Shown piece by piece: positions 54,018 through 62,073 of a stretch of 64,000 nt of DNA. This DNA comes from Epilithonimonas sp. JDS. GTDB taxonomy: Bacteria; Bacteroidota; Bacteroidia; Flavobacteriales; Weeksellaceae. The number at the start of each line of letters is the position of its first letter. The first letter of the stretch is position 1. A model generated the notes under the pieces. That model had not been told where the DNA came from. It saw only the letters and a list, made by a program, of their open reading frames with translations, and searched no databases. A program made the position numbers and the translations under genes. The DNA lies in NCBI RefSeq assembly GCF_021261315.1, contig NZ_JAJSAX010000002.1, positions 62,001-126,000 on the forward strand, read 5' to 3'.

Positions 54018-54974
54018 ATGAAAAATCCTCTATATATTTTACTTTCCTTCTTCGTATTGACAAGTTGTGTTTCGCAGAAGAAACAAAGTCTGATGCAGAA
54101 CATCTTAACCTTAAAAAACAGTTACTGCCAACCACCGGAATCTTATGATTATGAATACAATTTACCTTCAAAAAATTCAGATTCCATTTTGTACGCCAAT
54201 CGAGACCTTAAACCTTATTTCAAAGACCAGAGTATTTTAATTCTCAATGCGCTGAGCAGTGTAGATGAAGCAAAAGCGATTGTTGACCTTAAAAAAAATC
54301 CCAGTCCCAATTCTCAGCTTGAAATTTTGACACTTAAAAGTCAAATCGATGGAAAAGTGAACATTGCTTTGACCGAACTGAGTTCCGTGACCGCAGAATT
54401 TGACTGTGAAGGAGAACGGGTTGAACAAATGGCGCGGTACGTTGACAATCTCAACCAATCCAGAAACAACAAACTGATCATTGCATCAATCGTCACTGGT
54501 GCGGTATCATCGGTCGTTGGTGGAATTGCCAGCAATAACTCCTGGAAAGACGGTTCTCAGATTGCCGGAGGTGTTTTGGGAGCAGGCTTCGGTTTAGCAA
54601 CACTCAGTCCCAAAGGTCGTAAAACAGAATTTTATCATCACAGAAATATCCTGCGAGATATTTGGACAGAGAATTTGAAGGACAAAAACTTCCCACCATT
54701 CATCTGGTATATGTACACCGAGAAAAAATTCTCTCCCGTTGCCGGAAAATCAATGCTGGAAAACATTAAAAGCAGATGGCTTCAATACCAGTTCGATGAC
54801 AAAAAAGAATTGGCAGACCAATCGGTCATCTTTTCTGACGGCGGAAAATATTACTCCGAAGAACTTCACAACCGCGTACAGATGCTCAACCAAATGCAGT
54901 CTATCACCCGAACGATCAACCAGAGCATCAATTACCTTCTGCTAGACCTTGATAGAATGTTGTATAAAAATTAG
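54018..54974 (+). CDS. Lipoprotein with glycine-rich membrane segment, unknown function
   Basis: A 318-residue lipoprotein (Leu-Thr-Ser-Cys, about Cys17). Residues about 155-195 form a Gly/Ala/Ser-rich hydrophobic stretch (Ala-Val-Ser-Ser-Val-Val-Gly-Gly-Ile-Ala ... Gly-Gly-Val-Leu-Gly-Ala-Gly-Phe-Gly) like a glycine zipper, flanked by helical regions. No family recognised. It overlaps no neighbour; an esterase lipoprotein follows 28 bases later. Confidence 0.72.
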   Translation: MKNPLYILLSFFVLTSCVSQKKQSLMQNILTLKNSYCQPPESYDYEYNLPSKNSDSILYANRDLKPYFKDQSILILNALSSVDEAKAIVDLKKNPSPNSQLEILTLKSQIDGKVNIALTELSSVTAEFDCEGERVEQMARYVDNLNQSRNNKLIIASIVTGAVSSVVGGIASNNSWKDGSQIAGGVLGAGFGLATLSPKGRKTEFYHHRNILRDIWTENLKDKNFPPFIWYMYTEKKFSPVAGKSMLENIKSRWLQYQFDDKKELADQSVIFSDGGKYYSEELHNRVQMLNQMQSITRTINQSINYLLLDLDRMLYKN

Positions 54975-55002
54975 AAAAACAATTCCTTCAAAATTTAGAA
55001 AA

Positions 55003-55776
55003 ATGAAATTAAAAAAAAGGGCACCGCTTGCATTCCTGTTAATTACGACCAGTTTTTGCTTTGCGTGTGAAAAAAATAAAGCAGATATCAATATTCCTAC
55101 TCATCAAAAAAATGACGAAGAAGGTTTATTGCTCTATAAAGTCCGTGAAGCAAAAGAAGCCGAAAAACCTGTTCTCGTAATCCTGATGCACGGATTTGGC
55201 GCCAATGAATATGACCTGCTGCCACTTTCCCAATCCTTTCCGGAAAACTACATCATCGTAACACCACAGGCACCTTTTAAGATCGGGAGCGAGCATTATC
55301 AATGGTACACCAACGAAAGAAGCAAAGAAGGGAATCCTGAAGCAAACATTGAAGAACTTCGATCGAGCATTGAAAAAATGCAGACTTTAGTTAAACATTT
55401 GCAGTCAAAATATAAAGTTTCTGCACAGCGAACTTTTATAGGAGGATTCAGTCAGGGTGCCAATATGAGCTATAAACTGGGATTGAAGTTCCCGGACCTT
55501 ATGAACGGCATCGCTGTGATGAGCGGAACTATTTTTAATTCATTGAAGACAGAGCATGATAAAACGAAAGCCTCAGCAACAAGTTTTTTTATTGCCCACG
55601 GTGATCGTGATGAAAGAATTCCGTTCAGTGAGGCAGAAAATTCTAAAAAGTGGATGGACAGTCATCATTATCAGTCAGAATTTCACGTGTACAAAGGAAT
55701 GGGACATTCTATTTCTGATGAGGAAATCAAAGATCTGGTATCATTTGTTCAACAAAAGGTTGAAAAAATTAAATAG
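55003..55776 (+). CDS. Alpha/beta-hydrolase lipoprotein, carboxylesterase/phospholipase type
   Basis: A 257-residue protein with a lipoprotein-type signal (Phe-Ala-Cys, Cys about 20). Motifs are His-Gly-Phe-Gly-Ala-Asn-Glu for the oxyanion region, nucleophile Ser in Gly-Gly-Phe-Ser-Gln-Gly, Asp in His-Gly-Asp-Arg-Asp-Glu-Arg-Ile-Pro and His in Gly-Met-Gly-His-Ser. This matches the LysoPL/carboxylesterase (YpfH-like) group. The ATG at 55003 gives a proper signal peptide; the longer frame from 54949 overlaps the preceding gene. It likely cleaves esters at the outer membrane. Confidence 0.85.
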   Translation: MKLKKRAPLAFLLITTSFCFACEKNKADINIPTHQKNDEEGLLLYKVREAKEAEKPVLVILMHGFGANEYDLLPLSQSFPENYIIVTPQAPFKIGSEHYQWYTNERSKEGNPEANIEELRSSIEKMQTLVKHLQSKYKVSAQRTFIGGFSQGANMSYKLGLKFPDLMNGIAVMSGTIFNSLKTEHDKTKASATSFFIAHGDRDERIPFSEAENSKKWMDSHHYQSEFHVYKGMGHSISDEEIKDLVSFVQQKVEKIK

Positions 55777-55806
55777 CAGAGTGAGTTATATTACAAGATA
55801 CAAATA

Positions 55807-55835
55807 GCGCCAACTGTCTTCAGTCGGCGCATTTT
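55807..55835 (+). terminator. Intrinsic terminator after the esterase
   Basis: GCGCCAACTG (55807-55816) pairs with CAGTCGGCGC (55821-55830), one mismatch, followed by ATTTTCT. Strong GC stem in an AT-rich setting. Confidence 0.7.
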
Positions 55836-55904
55836 CTATTTTTAACATATTGTTTTCTGCCAGCCCTGCTTCAATATTAGAAACTATAGATAAATCACTA
55901 AATA

Positions 55905-56363
55905 TTAATGACCAGACCTTTCAATAAGTAAAGACATATAATTATTGAAAAAAGATATTTCATTACCTAGGACAGAAAAAAATTCAAGATCGCTATTTTC
56001 TACTTCAACCAATGCTCTCTGTAAAACTACTTCACCTGCACTTGTCAATCTAATTGTTTTTGCTCTGGTATCCTTCCCATGCTCTTTTCTTGTTACAAAC
56101 CCTTTTTCTTCCAATGTACGCAAGACTTTTGACACCATCATTCTGTCAGTATTGCTTTGATTGGCAATATCTACTTGGGTCACTGACTCACTGGCCTTGG
56201 AAAGCCAGCCTAAGGCAGCCAATAAAACGAACTGGGTCTGAGTCAAATTCAAGGGATCTAAACATTTTTTGATCTTACGCTGCCACAGCATTGTTACCTT
56301 ACCAAGTAAATAACCTGGACTATCCTTTGGGCTCTTAAAGTGAAATTCAATTTCTTCTGACAT
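55905..56363 (-). CDS. MarR-family transcriptional regulator
   Basis: A winged-helix protein of about 152 residues when started at the ATG at 56363 (Met-Ser-Glu-Glu-Ile-Glu-Phe); the frame is open to 56477, but that part is not typical. Marks: Gln-Thr-Gln-Phe-Val-Leu-Leu-Ala-Ala-Leu, Asn-Thr-Asp-Arg-Met-Met-Val-Ser-Lys-Val-Leu, and wing Gly-Lys-Asp-Thr-Arg-Ala-Lys-Thr-Ile-Arg-Leu-Thr. It follows the VOC gene on the same strand and probably represses the pair at the inverted repeat 56862-56890. Confidence 0.85.
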   Translation of the reverse strand: MSEEIEFHFKSPKDSPGYLLGKVTMLWQRKIKKCLDPLNLTQTQFVLLAALGWLSKASESVTQVDIANQSNTDRMMVSKVLRTLEEKGFVTRKEHGKDTRAKTIRLTSAGEVVLQRALVEVENSDLEFFSVLGNEISFFNNYMSLLIERSGH

Positions 56364-56485
56364 TAGATAAAGCATTTTTGATATAATTAACTCGAAATCT
56401 TGTTTGCTGGTCTCAAAAAATGAGCGGAATCGATATGCTCGTTTCTTTATTGAAGATAAAAACAAGTCTTGAAACACTTTTAAAG

Positions 56486-56845
56486 CTATTTCGATTCCAA
56501 AAAAGTGAGTTTATAACCATCAAGATCCAATACATGAAATGCCCTTCCGAAAGGAGTTACTATAACTGATCCAGCGGTCTGTATTCCTTTTTTAATCAAT
56601 TGTTCTTTTAATTCATCTACGTTCTGATCTACAGCAAACCAAAGCGCTACCCCGGTACCCAGTTCTCGATCGTCAATTGGCTCAAGCGGTGTACGAATAG
56701 CAAAACTTGCCTCACCCTCATTATATTTAAAGACACATGCCTGAGGATTGACATCTTGTATCTCAAATCCTAGTTTTTCGGTGTAAAATATTTTTGATGC
56801 TTCTAAATTTTTTACCTGTAAAGATGCGAATGTTAATTGTTTCAT
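56486..56845 (-). CDS. VOC-family (glyoxalase/bleomycin-resistance-like) protein
   Basis: A 119-residue vicinal-oxygen-chelate protein with paired beta-alpha-beta-beta-beta units (Phe-Ala-Ser-Leu-Gln-Val-Lys-Asn-Leu, Phe-Tyr-Thr-Glu-Lys-Leu-Gly-Phe, and Phe-His-Val-Leu-Asp-Leu-Asp-Gly-Tyr at the end). It could be a lyase, dioxygenase or drug-binding protein; the substrate cannot be named. It is first in an operon with a MarR regulator, suggesting inducible detoxification. Confidence 0.85.
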   Translation of the reverse strand: MKQLTFASLQVKNLEASKIFYTEKLGFEIQDVNPQACVFKYNEGEASFAIRTPLEPIDDRELGTGVALWFAVDQNVDELKEQLIKKGIQTAGSVIVTPFGRAFHVLDLDGYKLTFLESK

Positions 56846-56861
56846 TGTTTTGTATTAAAAT

Positions 56862-56890
56862 GTTGTCGCAAATATAGTATATGCGACAAC
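56862..56890 (-). promoter_or_regulatory. Inverted-repeat operator over the VOC/MarR promoter
   Basis: GTTGTCGCA (56862-56870) and TGCGACAAC (56882-56890) form a perfect 9-bp inverted repeat. An exact -7 box TATATTTG reads on the minus strand at 56876-56869, inside the repeat. A bound MarR dimer would block the promoter. Confidence 0.7.
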
Positions 56891-57058
56891 AATATTCTAA
56901 TTTTTTTTGTTAAACTTAATTTAAAACTAGTTGATGACGATACCAACACGTATCAAAATACCTCGCAATAGCAATCATTACCACTACCATGAATATCTCC
57001 TAAATATTGAACTAGACACCAATAAATCGATTTAGAATTACAGGCATTCTCAGGCCGG

Positions 57059-57958
57059 TTATTTAAACAAGATGATCGATAAGATAGATGTGTTGCTTTT
57101 GTTGTGCTCAACGACGTTTTTGTACGCACTGTTTACAGTGGTCATTACTTCCTGTGCATCGTAATTGTAATCAGACAAAATAAAGCCCATTGACACATGC
57201 AATGGTACGCCTTTGCGGTTGAGATTGAAGGCTAACAGATGAACGAAATTATTGCGATTGCCATTGATATATCTTTCTTTTTTTTCTCTGTAAATCTTAC
57301 GCAATGCTCATAAATAGGCAGGAAGTCGGAAGATGGATGCTGGAATTTGTTGAGCTAAAATCTTCGATTTTAGTTTCTGGGATTGAATTTGGAGAAAATT
57401 CTTCGACAGGCTCAGAATTACCGGCTTCTATAACAGGGAAAATGCTTGCATTTTCATTCAGAAATAAATCGGTGTCGAAAGACACGAAACAAAGTCGTGT
57501 AACGTCTTTGCCCGATTTGTCTATTGGAAAAGCCAATAGTTCTTAATAGTATTTTTGCAAAGCCAAAAAAGCATCTTAATGATTTTCCTGTGCTGAATTG
57601 ACTTCTACAAAAATTTTCAACCCATTTCCGGACGGACTTGTGAACGATGCGAAGGTATATGGCGATTGGCTTGCCAATGCTTTAGCATTGGTCAATTGTT
57701 CTTTAGAAAGTTTGTCTATATCCAACACTACTATTTGCGTATAAGATGTAATAAATTCTAATTTTCTACCGCCTTTGAAACACGCCGAAGGCGTGAGATT
57801 TCTTGCCCTTTCGTAAGCTTCCATCTTGCTTTCTGCTAACGACTTTCTCAAATAGGTAATCACGTTTTTGTATTTACCCGTTTTGATGTCTTCCAATACC
57901 TCAATGATTTTTTGGTTTGCACCACTTCATTGAAGTTTTTAAAAATACTTACTACCAT
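57059..57958 (-). pseudogene. Broken BT4734/VirE-type mobile-element gene
   Basis: Fragments in order on the minus strand: Met-Val-Val-Ser-Ile-Phe-Lys-Asn-Phe at 57958, a frameshift in a run of six A near 57913, then Thr-Tyr-Leu-Arg-Lys-Ser ... Val-Val-Leu-Asp-Ile-Asp-Lys-Leu ... Ser-Pro-Ser-Gly-Asn-Gly-Leu-Lys. Two in-frame TAA codons follow near 57575 and 57545. The reading then continues as Leu-Leu-Ala-Phe-Pro-Ile-Asp-Lys and Asp-Val-Thr-Arg-Leu-Cys-Phe, and after another frameshift near 57300 as Asn-Gly-Asn-Arg-Asn-Asn-Phe. These are marks of the BT4734-like N-terminal/VirE family of ICE-encoded primase-like proteins. The 3' part is missing. Confidence 0.8.
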
Positions 57959-58052
57959 TCTTTTTAGAATTTAGATATTAGACTTGAGATTTTAGATTTT
58001 CATTTCTGGGTCGGAAAGATTTCTCGACAAGCTCGAAATGACGATGAACGAG

Positions 58053-58895
58053 CTACTTCTTAGCGAAAGATTTGTTGTAGTGTTCGTTCAAGAGTTTTTC
58101 TACATCTGAAAGTTTGTAGTAGATTTTATTGCCGACTTGTGAGAAAGAAATACGCCCTTCATCACGCCAAATTTGTGCGGTGCGCTTGGAGATTTTCATC
58201 AGGATAAGAAATTCCTGGTTGTCTAAGAAGGTGTCTTTCTTAGGTTCGTTTTTGGCATTGGGACGTGTAGTGATTTCATCTAACCGTGCTACCAAAGCCT
58301 GAATAATTTTACCAACTCTCGGACTTCCTGTGAAAAATATAAGGTCAAATCGCTCGTCTAACACACGATTAATCAACTCTACATCGCCTAAAATACATTT
58401 TACATAATTTGGAGAAAAAGTAGCTTCCACAATTTCATTAATTACTACGCCACAAGCAGGCGCATCAGACGAAGGCTTTACCACGGCTGTGTTCCCGGCT
58501 GCAATTGCACCAAGCAAAGGCCCGAAAATTTGCCAGTTTGGAAAATTCCAAGCACTCAGAATAAATACCGTTCCTAAAGGTTGGGGTTTTATGATGCTTT
58601 CATTTGCAGCAAAATTTGCAGGCGTTTTCACGTGCTGGTCTTTCGTCCAATCTTTCAGATTTTTGATGGTATTATTGAGTTCATCCATTACCCAACCCAA
58701 TTCAATCAAATACGTTTCCATTTCATTTCTGCCCATATCTTTTTTTACGGCTTCGAGAATTTGTGGTTCGTATTTTACAAAGTTTGATTTTAGTTTTTCC
58801 AGTTGTACTAATCTAAAATCAACATCCAAAGTTGCTCCCGAAAGGAAATACTTTCTTTGGCTATCTAATAAATTCTTGATTTGTTCTTTGTTCAT
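58053..58895 (-). pseudogene. Chimera: aldehyde dehydrogenase N-terminus fused to excisionase-like HTH
   Basis: One open frame of 280 residues. Residues 1 to about 200 are the N-terminal NAD-binding part of an aldehyde dehydrogenase (Ala-Trp-Asn-Phe-Pro-Asn-Trp, Val-Val-Lys-Pro-Ser, Phe-Phe-Thr-Gly-Ser-Pro-Arg-Val-Gly-Lys). At about 58290 it switches in frame to Leu-Val-Ala-Arg-Leu-Asp-Glu-Ile and a helix-turn-helix (Leu-Met-Lys-Ile-Ser-Lys-Arg-Thr-Ala-Gln-Ile-Trp-Arg-Asp-Glu-Gly) of the excisionase type used by ICEs. The ALDH catalytic Cys and Glu lie beyond the break, so there is no dehydrogenase activity. Expression of the fused HTH from the ALDH start is possible but unproven. Confidence 0.85.
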
Positions 58896-59070
58896 AATTT
58901 TTGAAATTAAGATTGTTTTATTATTACAAAGGTCAAGTACTTTAGATTGTTTGGTGTTTGTGAGAGGTTCAATTTTGTATTGTTGGGAAGTTTAGGGGTT
59001 GACTAATTCGCAACATTTTACCCGCCTTTTTAAGTAAAGACCGATAAGTTACTGGTTGATTATTGGATTT

Positions 59071-60264
59071 TTAATTGATGTATTTATCAACCGCATTGTC
59101 CAATTCCTTGCTTACAATTTTTGCATACACCTGTGTTAGCTGGATAGAAGAATGGTCGAGTAATTTGCTCATATACTCAACCCGCATTCCGTTGCTCAAA
59201 GCATTGGTAGCAAAAGTATGACGGCTTAAATGGAAATGCAGGTTGAAAGACAATTTCAAATCTTCGCCCATTTTTTTCAGGTGCACATCGCCCAAACGGA
59301 TTTTGGAACGGATGCGTGTACTCTTGTTAATTTCATTGGCAAATATCTTTTCCGGATGTTCTAAAACAGGAAATACAAAAGCTTAGGGGTCTATCGTTTC
59401 GGTTTGTATTTATTGAGAATGACAATCTATTTTGCACCTAATTTAAAACTATGCTGTTTTTGTGTTTTCTGAATAACCTTGGTGCTTTTTTTGGTTTCTT
59501 CGTCATAACATTTCCACTGCAATAGCATCACATCGTTGATACGCAAACCGCCACCAAAGGCACTAAACAAAAACATATCCCGATGCACCTGAGCTTTTGG
59601 TCTTTGGCTTAAATCTAAATTTGCTAATTCTTCAATCTGCTTTTTATTGAGGTATTAGCGTTCTACTTTACTTTTCGAAATATTGACTTTGTAGAAAGGA
59701 GAGGGTGCCATTTCAATTAATTCTTCTTCCATTGCATCGTTATAAAAGAAACTCAAAATTCTTATTGAGGTAAAAATGGTGGTATTCTCATTTTTTAATA
59801 TCTTCTTGCAATACGTTGCATAATCGTTCAAAATACCCACATTGATATCCGAGAAATAAAACTCCCAATGTCCTAAGAATTTTTGAAACTTATTGATGTA
59901 AACACCATAAATAACGGTTGTACGGTAAGCAACAATGCCTTTCAATACTTCCAATCGCTGTTCACATTACTCGAAGAAATTGGGGTCTGTTTTTCCTTTA
60001 ATGGCTTCTTTAAGCTTACGTGCTGAAACTGATTTTTTGGTGCGTTCATGGTCGGCTACCTGCGCTTGCAGCGGCTACATTTTGCGAAAGGAAAACATTC
60101 ATCCTGGCGCTGTTGGTATAATTCTTTTTTAGCCTTTGCTTTTCATCGTCCCACTCGTTTGCTTTTGCCTTAACGCCAGTTGCAACAAATTTGGCTTTGC
60201 GGTCTTTGATTAACCGAATATAAATAGGGCTTTGACCTGTGGCATCTTCCTGCTGTGTACGCAA
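59071..60264 (-). pseudogene. Decayed tyrosine recombinase (integrase)
   Basis: The N-terminal arm-binding part (Ser-Pro-Ile-Tyr-Ile-Arg-Leu-Ile-Lys-Asp-Arg-Lys-Ala-Lys-Phe) lies near 60230, the core-binding part near 59950-59660 and the catalytic end at 59295-59071, with His-Leu-Ser-Arg-His-Thr-Phe-Ala-Thr and Leu-Leu-Asp-His-Ser-Ser-Ile-Gln ... Val-Tyr-Ala-Lys. The pieces are in different frames and separated by stops (for example TAA at 59385-59383), so no full enzyme is made. The full length would be about 400 residues. Confidence 0.85.
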
Positions 60265-60272
60265 GTACTAAT

Positions 60273-60725
60273 TTAATTGAAGCCATAATAAAGAAGTATT
60301 TGATTGTTGTACTTACTAAACTCAGTGAGTGCAATTAGTTTTTCCCCTTTTTGCAAAAAAGGGAAGAAGGTCTTTCGTATTGCAAGAATGTTTTCTGCTA
60401 ATTCTAAAGTTTCCTTGTTCTCTTTTTTCTCTTTTGGATTTTTGGGTTCAGCAATCAAATACATCTTCAGGTACTCAAATTCTCGGAGATGTATTCTTTT
60501 ACCGTTATTGTCGATTGACGAACCTTTGTAGAATTCCAAATAAAGACTGATTCGTCCGTCTTTAATTTTTTTTGTTTTAAACTTATTTTCATACTGTATT
60601 TGTTGAGATGTACACTTGTACAACTTTGTACTACTTTCTATGTTAAAGGTGTACAAAAGCTGTAACAAAGGTATAAACAAACTCTGACAAAAGAAATAAA
60701 ATCTACATAAAATGCTGTAAATCAA
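60273..60725 (-). pseudogene. N-terminal fragment of a second tyrosine recombinase
   Basis: A 150-residue frame whose middle (Gly-Arg-Ile-Ser-Leu-Tyr-Leu-Glu-Phe-Tyr-Lys-Gly ... Arg-Glu-Phe-Glu-Tyr-Leu-Lys-Met-Tyr-Leu-Ile-Ala) is the arm-type DNA-binding start of Bacteroidota integrases. After Leu-Ala-Ile-Arg-Lys the likeness ends and the frame stops before any catalytic domain. The first 40 residues read as AT-rich noise, so the true start is probably internal. It butts against the other integrase relic. Confidence 0.75.
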
Positions 60726-60761
60726 ATAAAAGAAAACAAACTAAATTAAAAGAAAACCGAT

Positions 60762-60896
60762 TTATTTCCCTTCACAAAATTTATCAAATTTTTCAACTGA
60801 ATAATTATCATCAGTAATTGATAATTGACTATGCCACCCCATAGCAGAGCAAAAAAGTAAATTGAGTTGTGATTCAGTTAAATTTTTAATTTCCAT
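60762..60896 (-). CDS. Small ORF next to the toxin-antitoxin pair
   Basis: A 44-codon frame (Met-Glu-Ile-Lys-Asn-Leu-Thr-Glu-Ser-Gln-Leu-Asn-Leu-Leu-Phe-Cys) begins 29 bases downstream of the RelE-like stop on the same strand. The composition is protein-like and it could be a third cistron of the module, but there is no family match I can name. Confidence 0.4.
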   Translation of the reverse strand: MEIKNLTESQLNLLFCSAMGWHSQLSITDDNYSVEKFDKFCEGK

Positions 60897-60925
60897 CTTA
60901 TAGTTTTTTAGATTAGTTAAATATA

Positions 60926-61195
60926 TTATTTCGGAAAAACATTGTAAATATCACTCCTTTTTAGAAATCTTGCTAATTCAATAGAGTTTTCATTCTTATA
61001 AAAACCTAAACGATAATCTCCGGTTCTCCATCTAAAAGCAGTCGTATATCCAGTCATTTTTTTAACATTTCCAACATCTTCTAATGTTAGAGCATTTTCA
61101 AGTTCTTCAATAAAACCTTTGATTTTAATTTTCAATTTTTTATCGTTCAGCTTCTTAATATCTGCTAGAAAACTTCGTAAAAAAATTACTTCCAT
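60926..61195 (-). CDS. RelE/ParE-family toxin
   Basis: An 89-residue basic protein with the RelE fold pattern: Phe-Leu-Ala-Asp-Ile-Lys-Lys-Leu, Lys-Met-Thr-Gly-Tyr, Phe-Arg-Trp-Arg-Thr-Gly-Asp-Tyr-Arg-Leu-Gly-Phe and a C-terminal Phe-Leu-Lys-Arg-Ser-Asp-Ile-Tyr. It probably cleaves mRNA on the ribosome or poisons gyrase. Its ATG overlaps the antitoxin stop by one base (TAATG), so the two are coupled. Confidence 0.85.
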   Translation of the reverse strand: MEVIFLRSFLADIKKLNDKKLKIKIKGFIEELENALTLEDVGNVKKMTGYTTAFRWRTGDYRLGFYKNENSIELARFLKRSDIYNVFPK

Positions 61196-61443
61196 TAGTC
61201 TAAAGCGTTCATTATTTCTTCACGACTTACAACATCTGTTCTGTCCGCTTGTAGCATAAGCAAAAGCAACCCAATGTCTTCTCTATCTTCTTCCGATAAA
61301 GATTTCAATCTTTCATTTTCTCTGTATTCAACATAGAAAGAAACAGCTTTTTCCATAACAGATTTAACACTTAATTCTTCAAAAGCAGAAATGATTTTCA
61401 ATTTTGTTAAAAGGCTATCGTCAATATCAATATTCTTACGCAT
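61195..61443 (-). CDS. Antitoxin of the RelE-type pair
   Basis: An 82-residue acidic protein starting at the ATG at 61443 (Met-Arg-Lys-Asn-Ile-Asp-Ile-Asp-Asp). The N-terminus (Leu-Leu-Thr-Lys-Leu-Lys ... Ser-Val-Lys-Ser-Val-Met-Glu-Lys-Ala-Val) fits a ribbon-helix-helix DNA-binding domain, and the acidic C-terminal half would wrap the toxin. Operator repeats overlap its promoter. The frame is open upstream to 61491, but that region is the operator. Confidence 0.82.
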   Translation of the reverse strand: MRKNIDIDDSLLTKLKIISAFEELSVKSVMEKAVSFYVEYRENERLKSLSEEDREDIGLLLLMLQADRTDVVSREEIMNALD

Positions 61444-61462
61444 TGTAATAATTTTATTTATC

Positions 61463-61494
61463 CAAATATACAAAATGTATATAATATACAAAAT
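61463..61494 (-). promoter_or_regulatory. Toxin-antitoxin promoter and operator
   Basis: On the minus strand TATATTTG (61470-61463) is an exact -7 box. ATATACAAAAT occurs twice on the plus strand (61466-61476 and 61484-61494), 18 bp apart, and TGTATAT-A-ATATACA (61476-61490) is a perfect palindrome. This suits binding by a ribbon-helix-helix antitoxin dimer. Confidence 0.6.
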
Positions 61495-61496
61495 AC

Positions 61497-61661
61497 TTAT
61501 TTGTAATTTACTATTTTATAAAAAGTTGTTTTACTACCAATATTAAATGCCTTCATAATATCCTCTATTGTGAGTTCTTTACTTTCATACGAAGCTTTAA
61601 CCAAAGGAGCAATTTTCTTGTATTTTTCGTTAAGTCCTTTGGGTCTACCACCGTTTTTCTG
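61497..61661 (-). pseudogene. C-terminal fragment of a serine recombinase
   Basis: An open minus-strand frame of 54 codons reads Gly-Gly-Arg-Pro-Lys-Gly-Leu-Asn-Glu-Lys, then a helix-turn-helix (Leu-Thr-Ile-Glu-Asp-Ile-Met-Lys-Ala-Phe-Asn-Ile-Gly-Ser-Lys-Thr-Thr-Phe-Tyr) and stop. This is the end of a resolvase/invertase; a stop directly upstream shows that the catalytic part is gone. From 61662 to 61886 I see nothing. Confidence 0.7.
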
Positions 61662-61886
61662 TTAGGGTTATCAAATTGAAATTATTTTAAATCATTTATC
61701 ATAACTGCTTCAAATATTTAGATTCCAAGATTAAGGTACTTATAAAAATTATATAATATCAATGAAACATATGATTTTATGATTTAGTAAATCATCCTTT
61801 TTTCTTAAAACTCTAATAATTCACCAAAAGTATTAATTTTGGAAACTGTCTATTAATTACTGTAAGATTACTAAGTTATGTTTTAT

Positions 61887-62072
61887 TTACTGATTTAAGT
61901 CCATTATTCTCATTAAGAAAAATCTGATTAATTTTTTAAAAATCAAATTTATTGCTCTTTTATCTGTAATGGGATTCGGAATCCAATCAATATATTTATT
62001 AATAATTTTCAGATATATTTTCGATATAGTAGATGCTTTTGAAATCATTGAAGTGTGATTTTCTTCATTCAT
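61887..62072 (-). CDS. Small ORF directly after hsdR
   Basis: A 61-residue frame (Met-Asn-Glu-Glu-Asn-His-Thr-Ser-Met-Ile-Ser-Lys) starting one base after the hsdR stop. Basic C-terminal half (Ile-Phe-Lys-Lys-Leu-Ile-Arg-Phe-Phe). The tight spacing favours translation with hsdR, but no family is recognised; it may be the truncated start of a longer gene cut by the mobile region. Confidence 0.4.
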   Translation of the reverse strand: MNEENHTSMISKASTISKIYLKIINKYIDWIPNPITDKRAINLIFKKLIRFFLMRIMDLNQ

Positions 62073-62073
62073 C

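Larger units (their letters stand above)
57059..61661. mobile_element. Decayed mobile-element region (integrase, excisionase, BT4734-type and recombinase fragments)
   Basis: Between the VOC gene and the HsdR operon lie broken genes typical of Bacteroidota integrative elements: two tyrosine-recombinase fragments, an excisionase-like helix-turn-helix fused to a foreign ALDH piece, a BT4734/VirE-like gene with frameshifts and stops, and a serine-recombinase tail. The order integrase, HTH, BT4734 is that of such elements. A toxin-antitoxin pair inside the region appears intact. No clear terminal repeats or attachment sites were seen by eye. Confidence 0.7.

Noticed and set aside
57304-57546. An 80-codon plus-strand frame within the BT4734-type relic.
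   Set aside because: The minus strand reads as conserved BT4734-type sequence over the same bases, so the plus frame is incidental.
57545-57577. In-frame TAA codons in the BT4734-type gene considered as stop-codon recoding.
   Set aside because: The same gene also has frameshifts and a missing 3' end, and other genes in the window use TAA as a normal stop; decay explains it.
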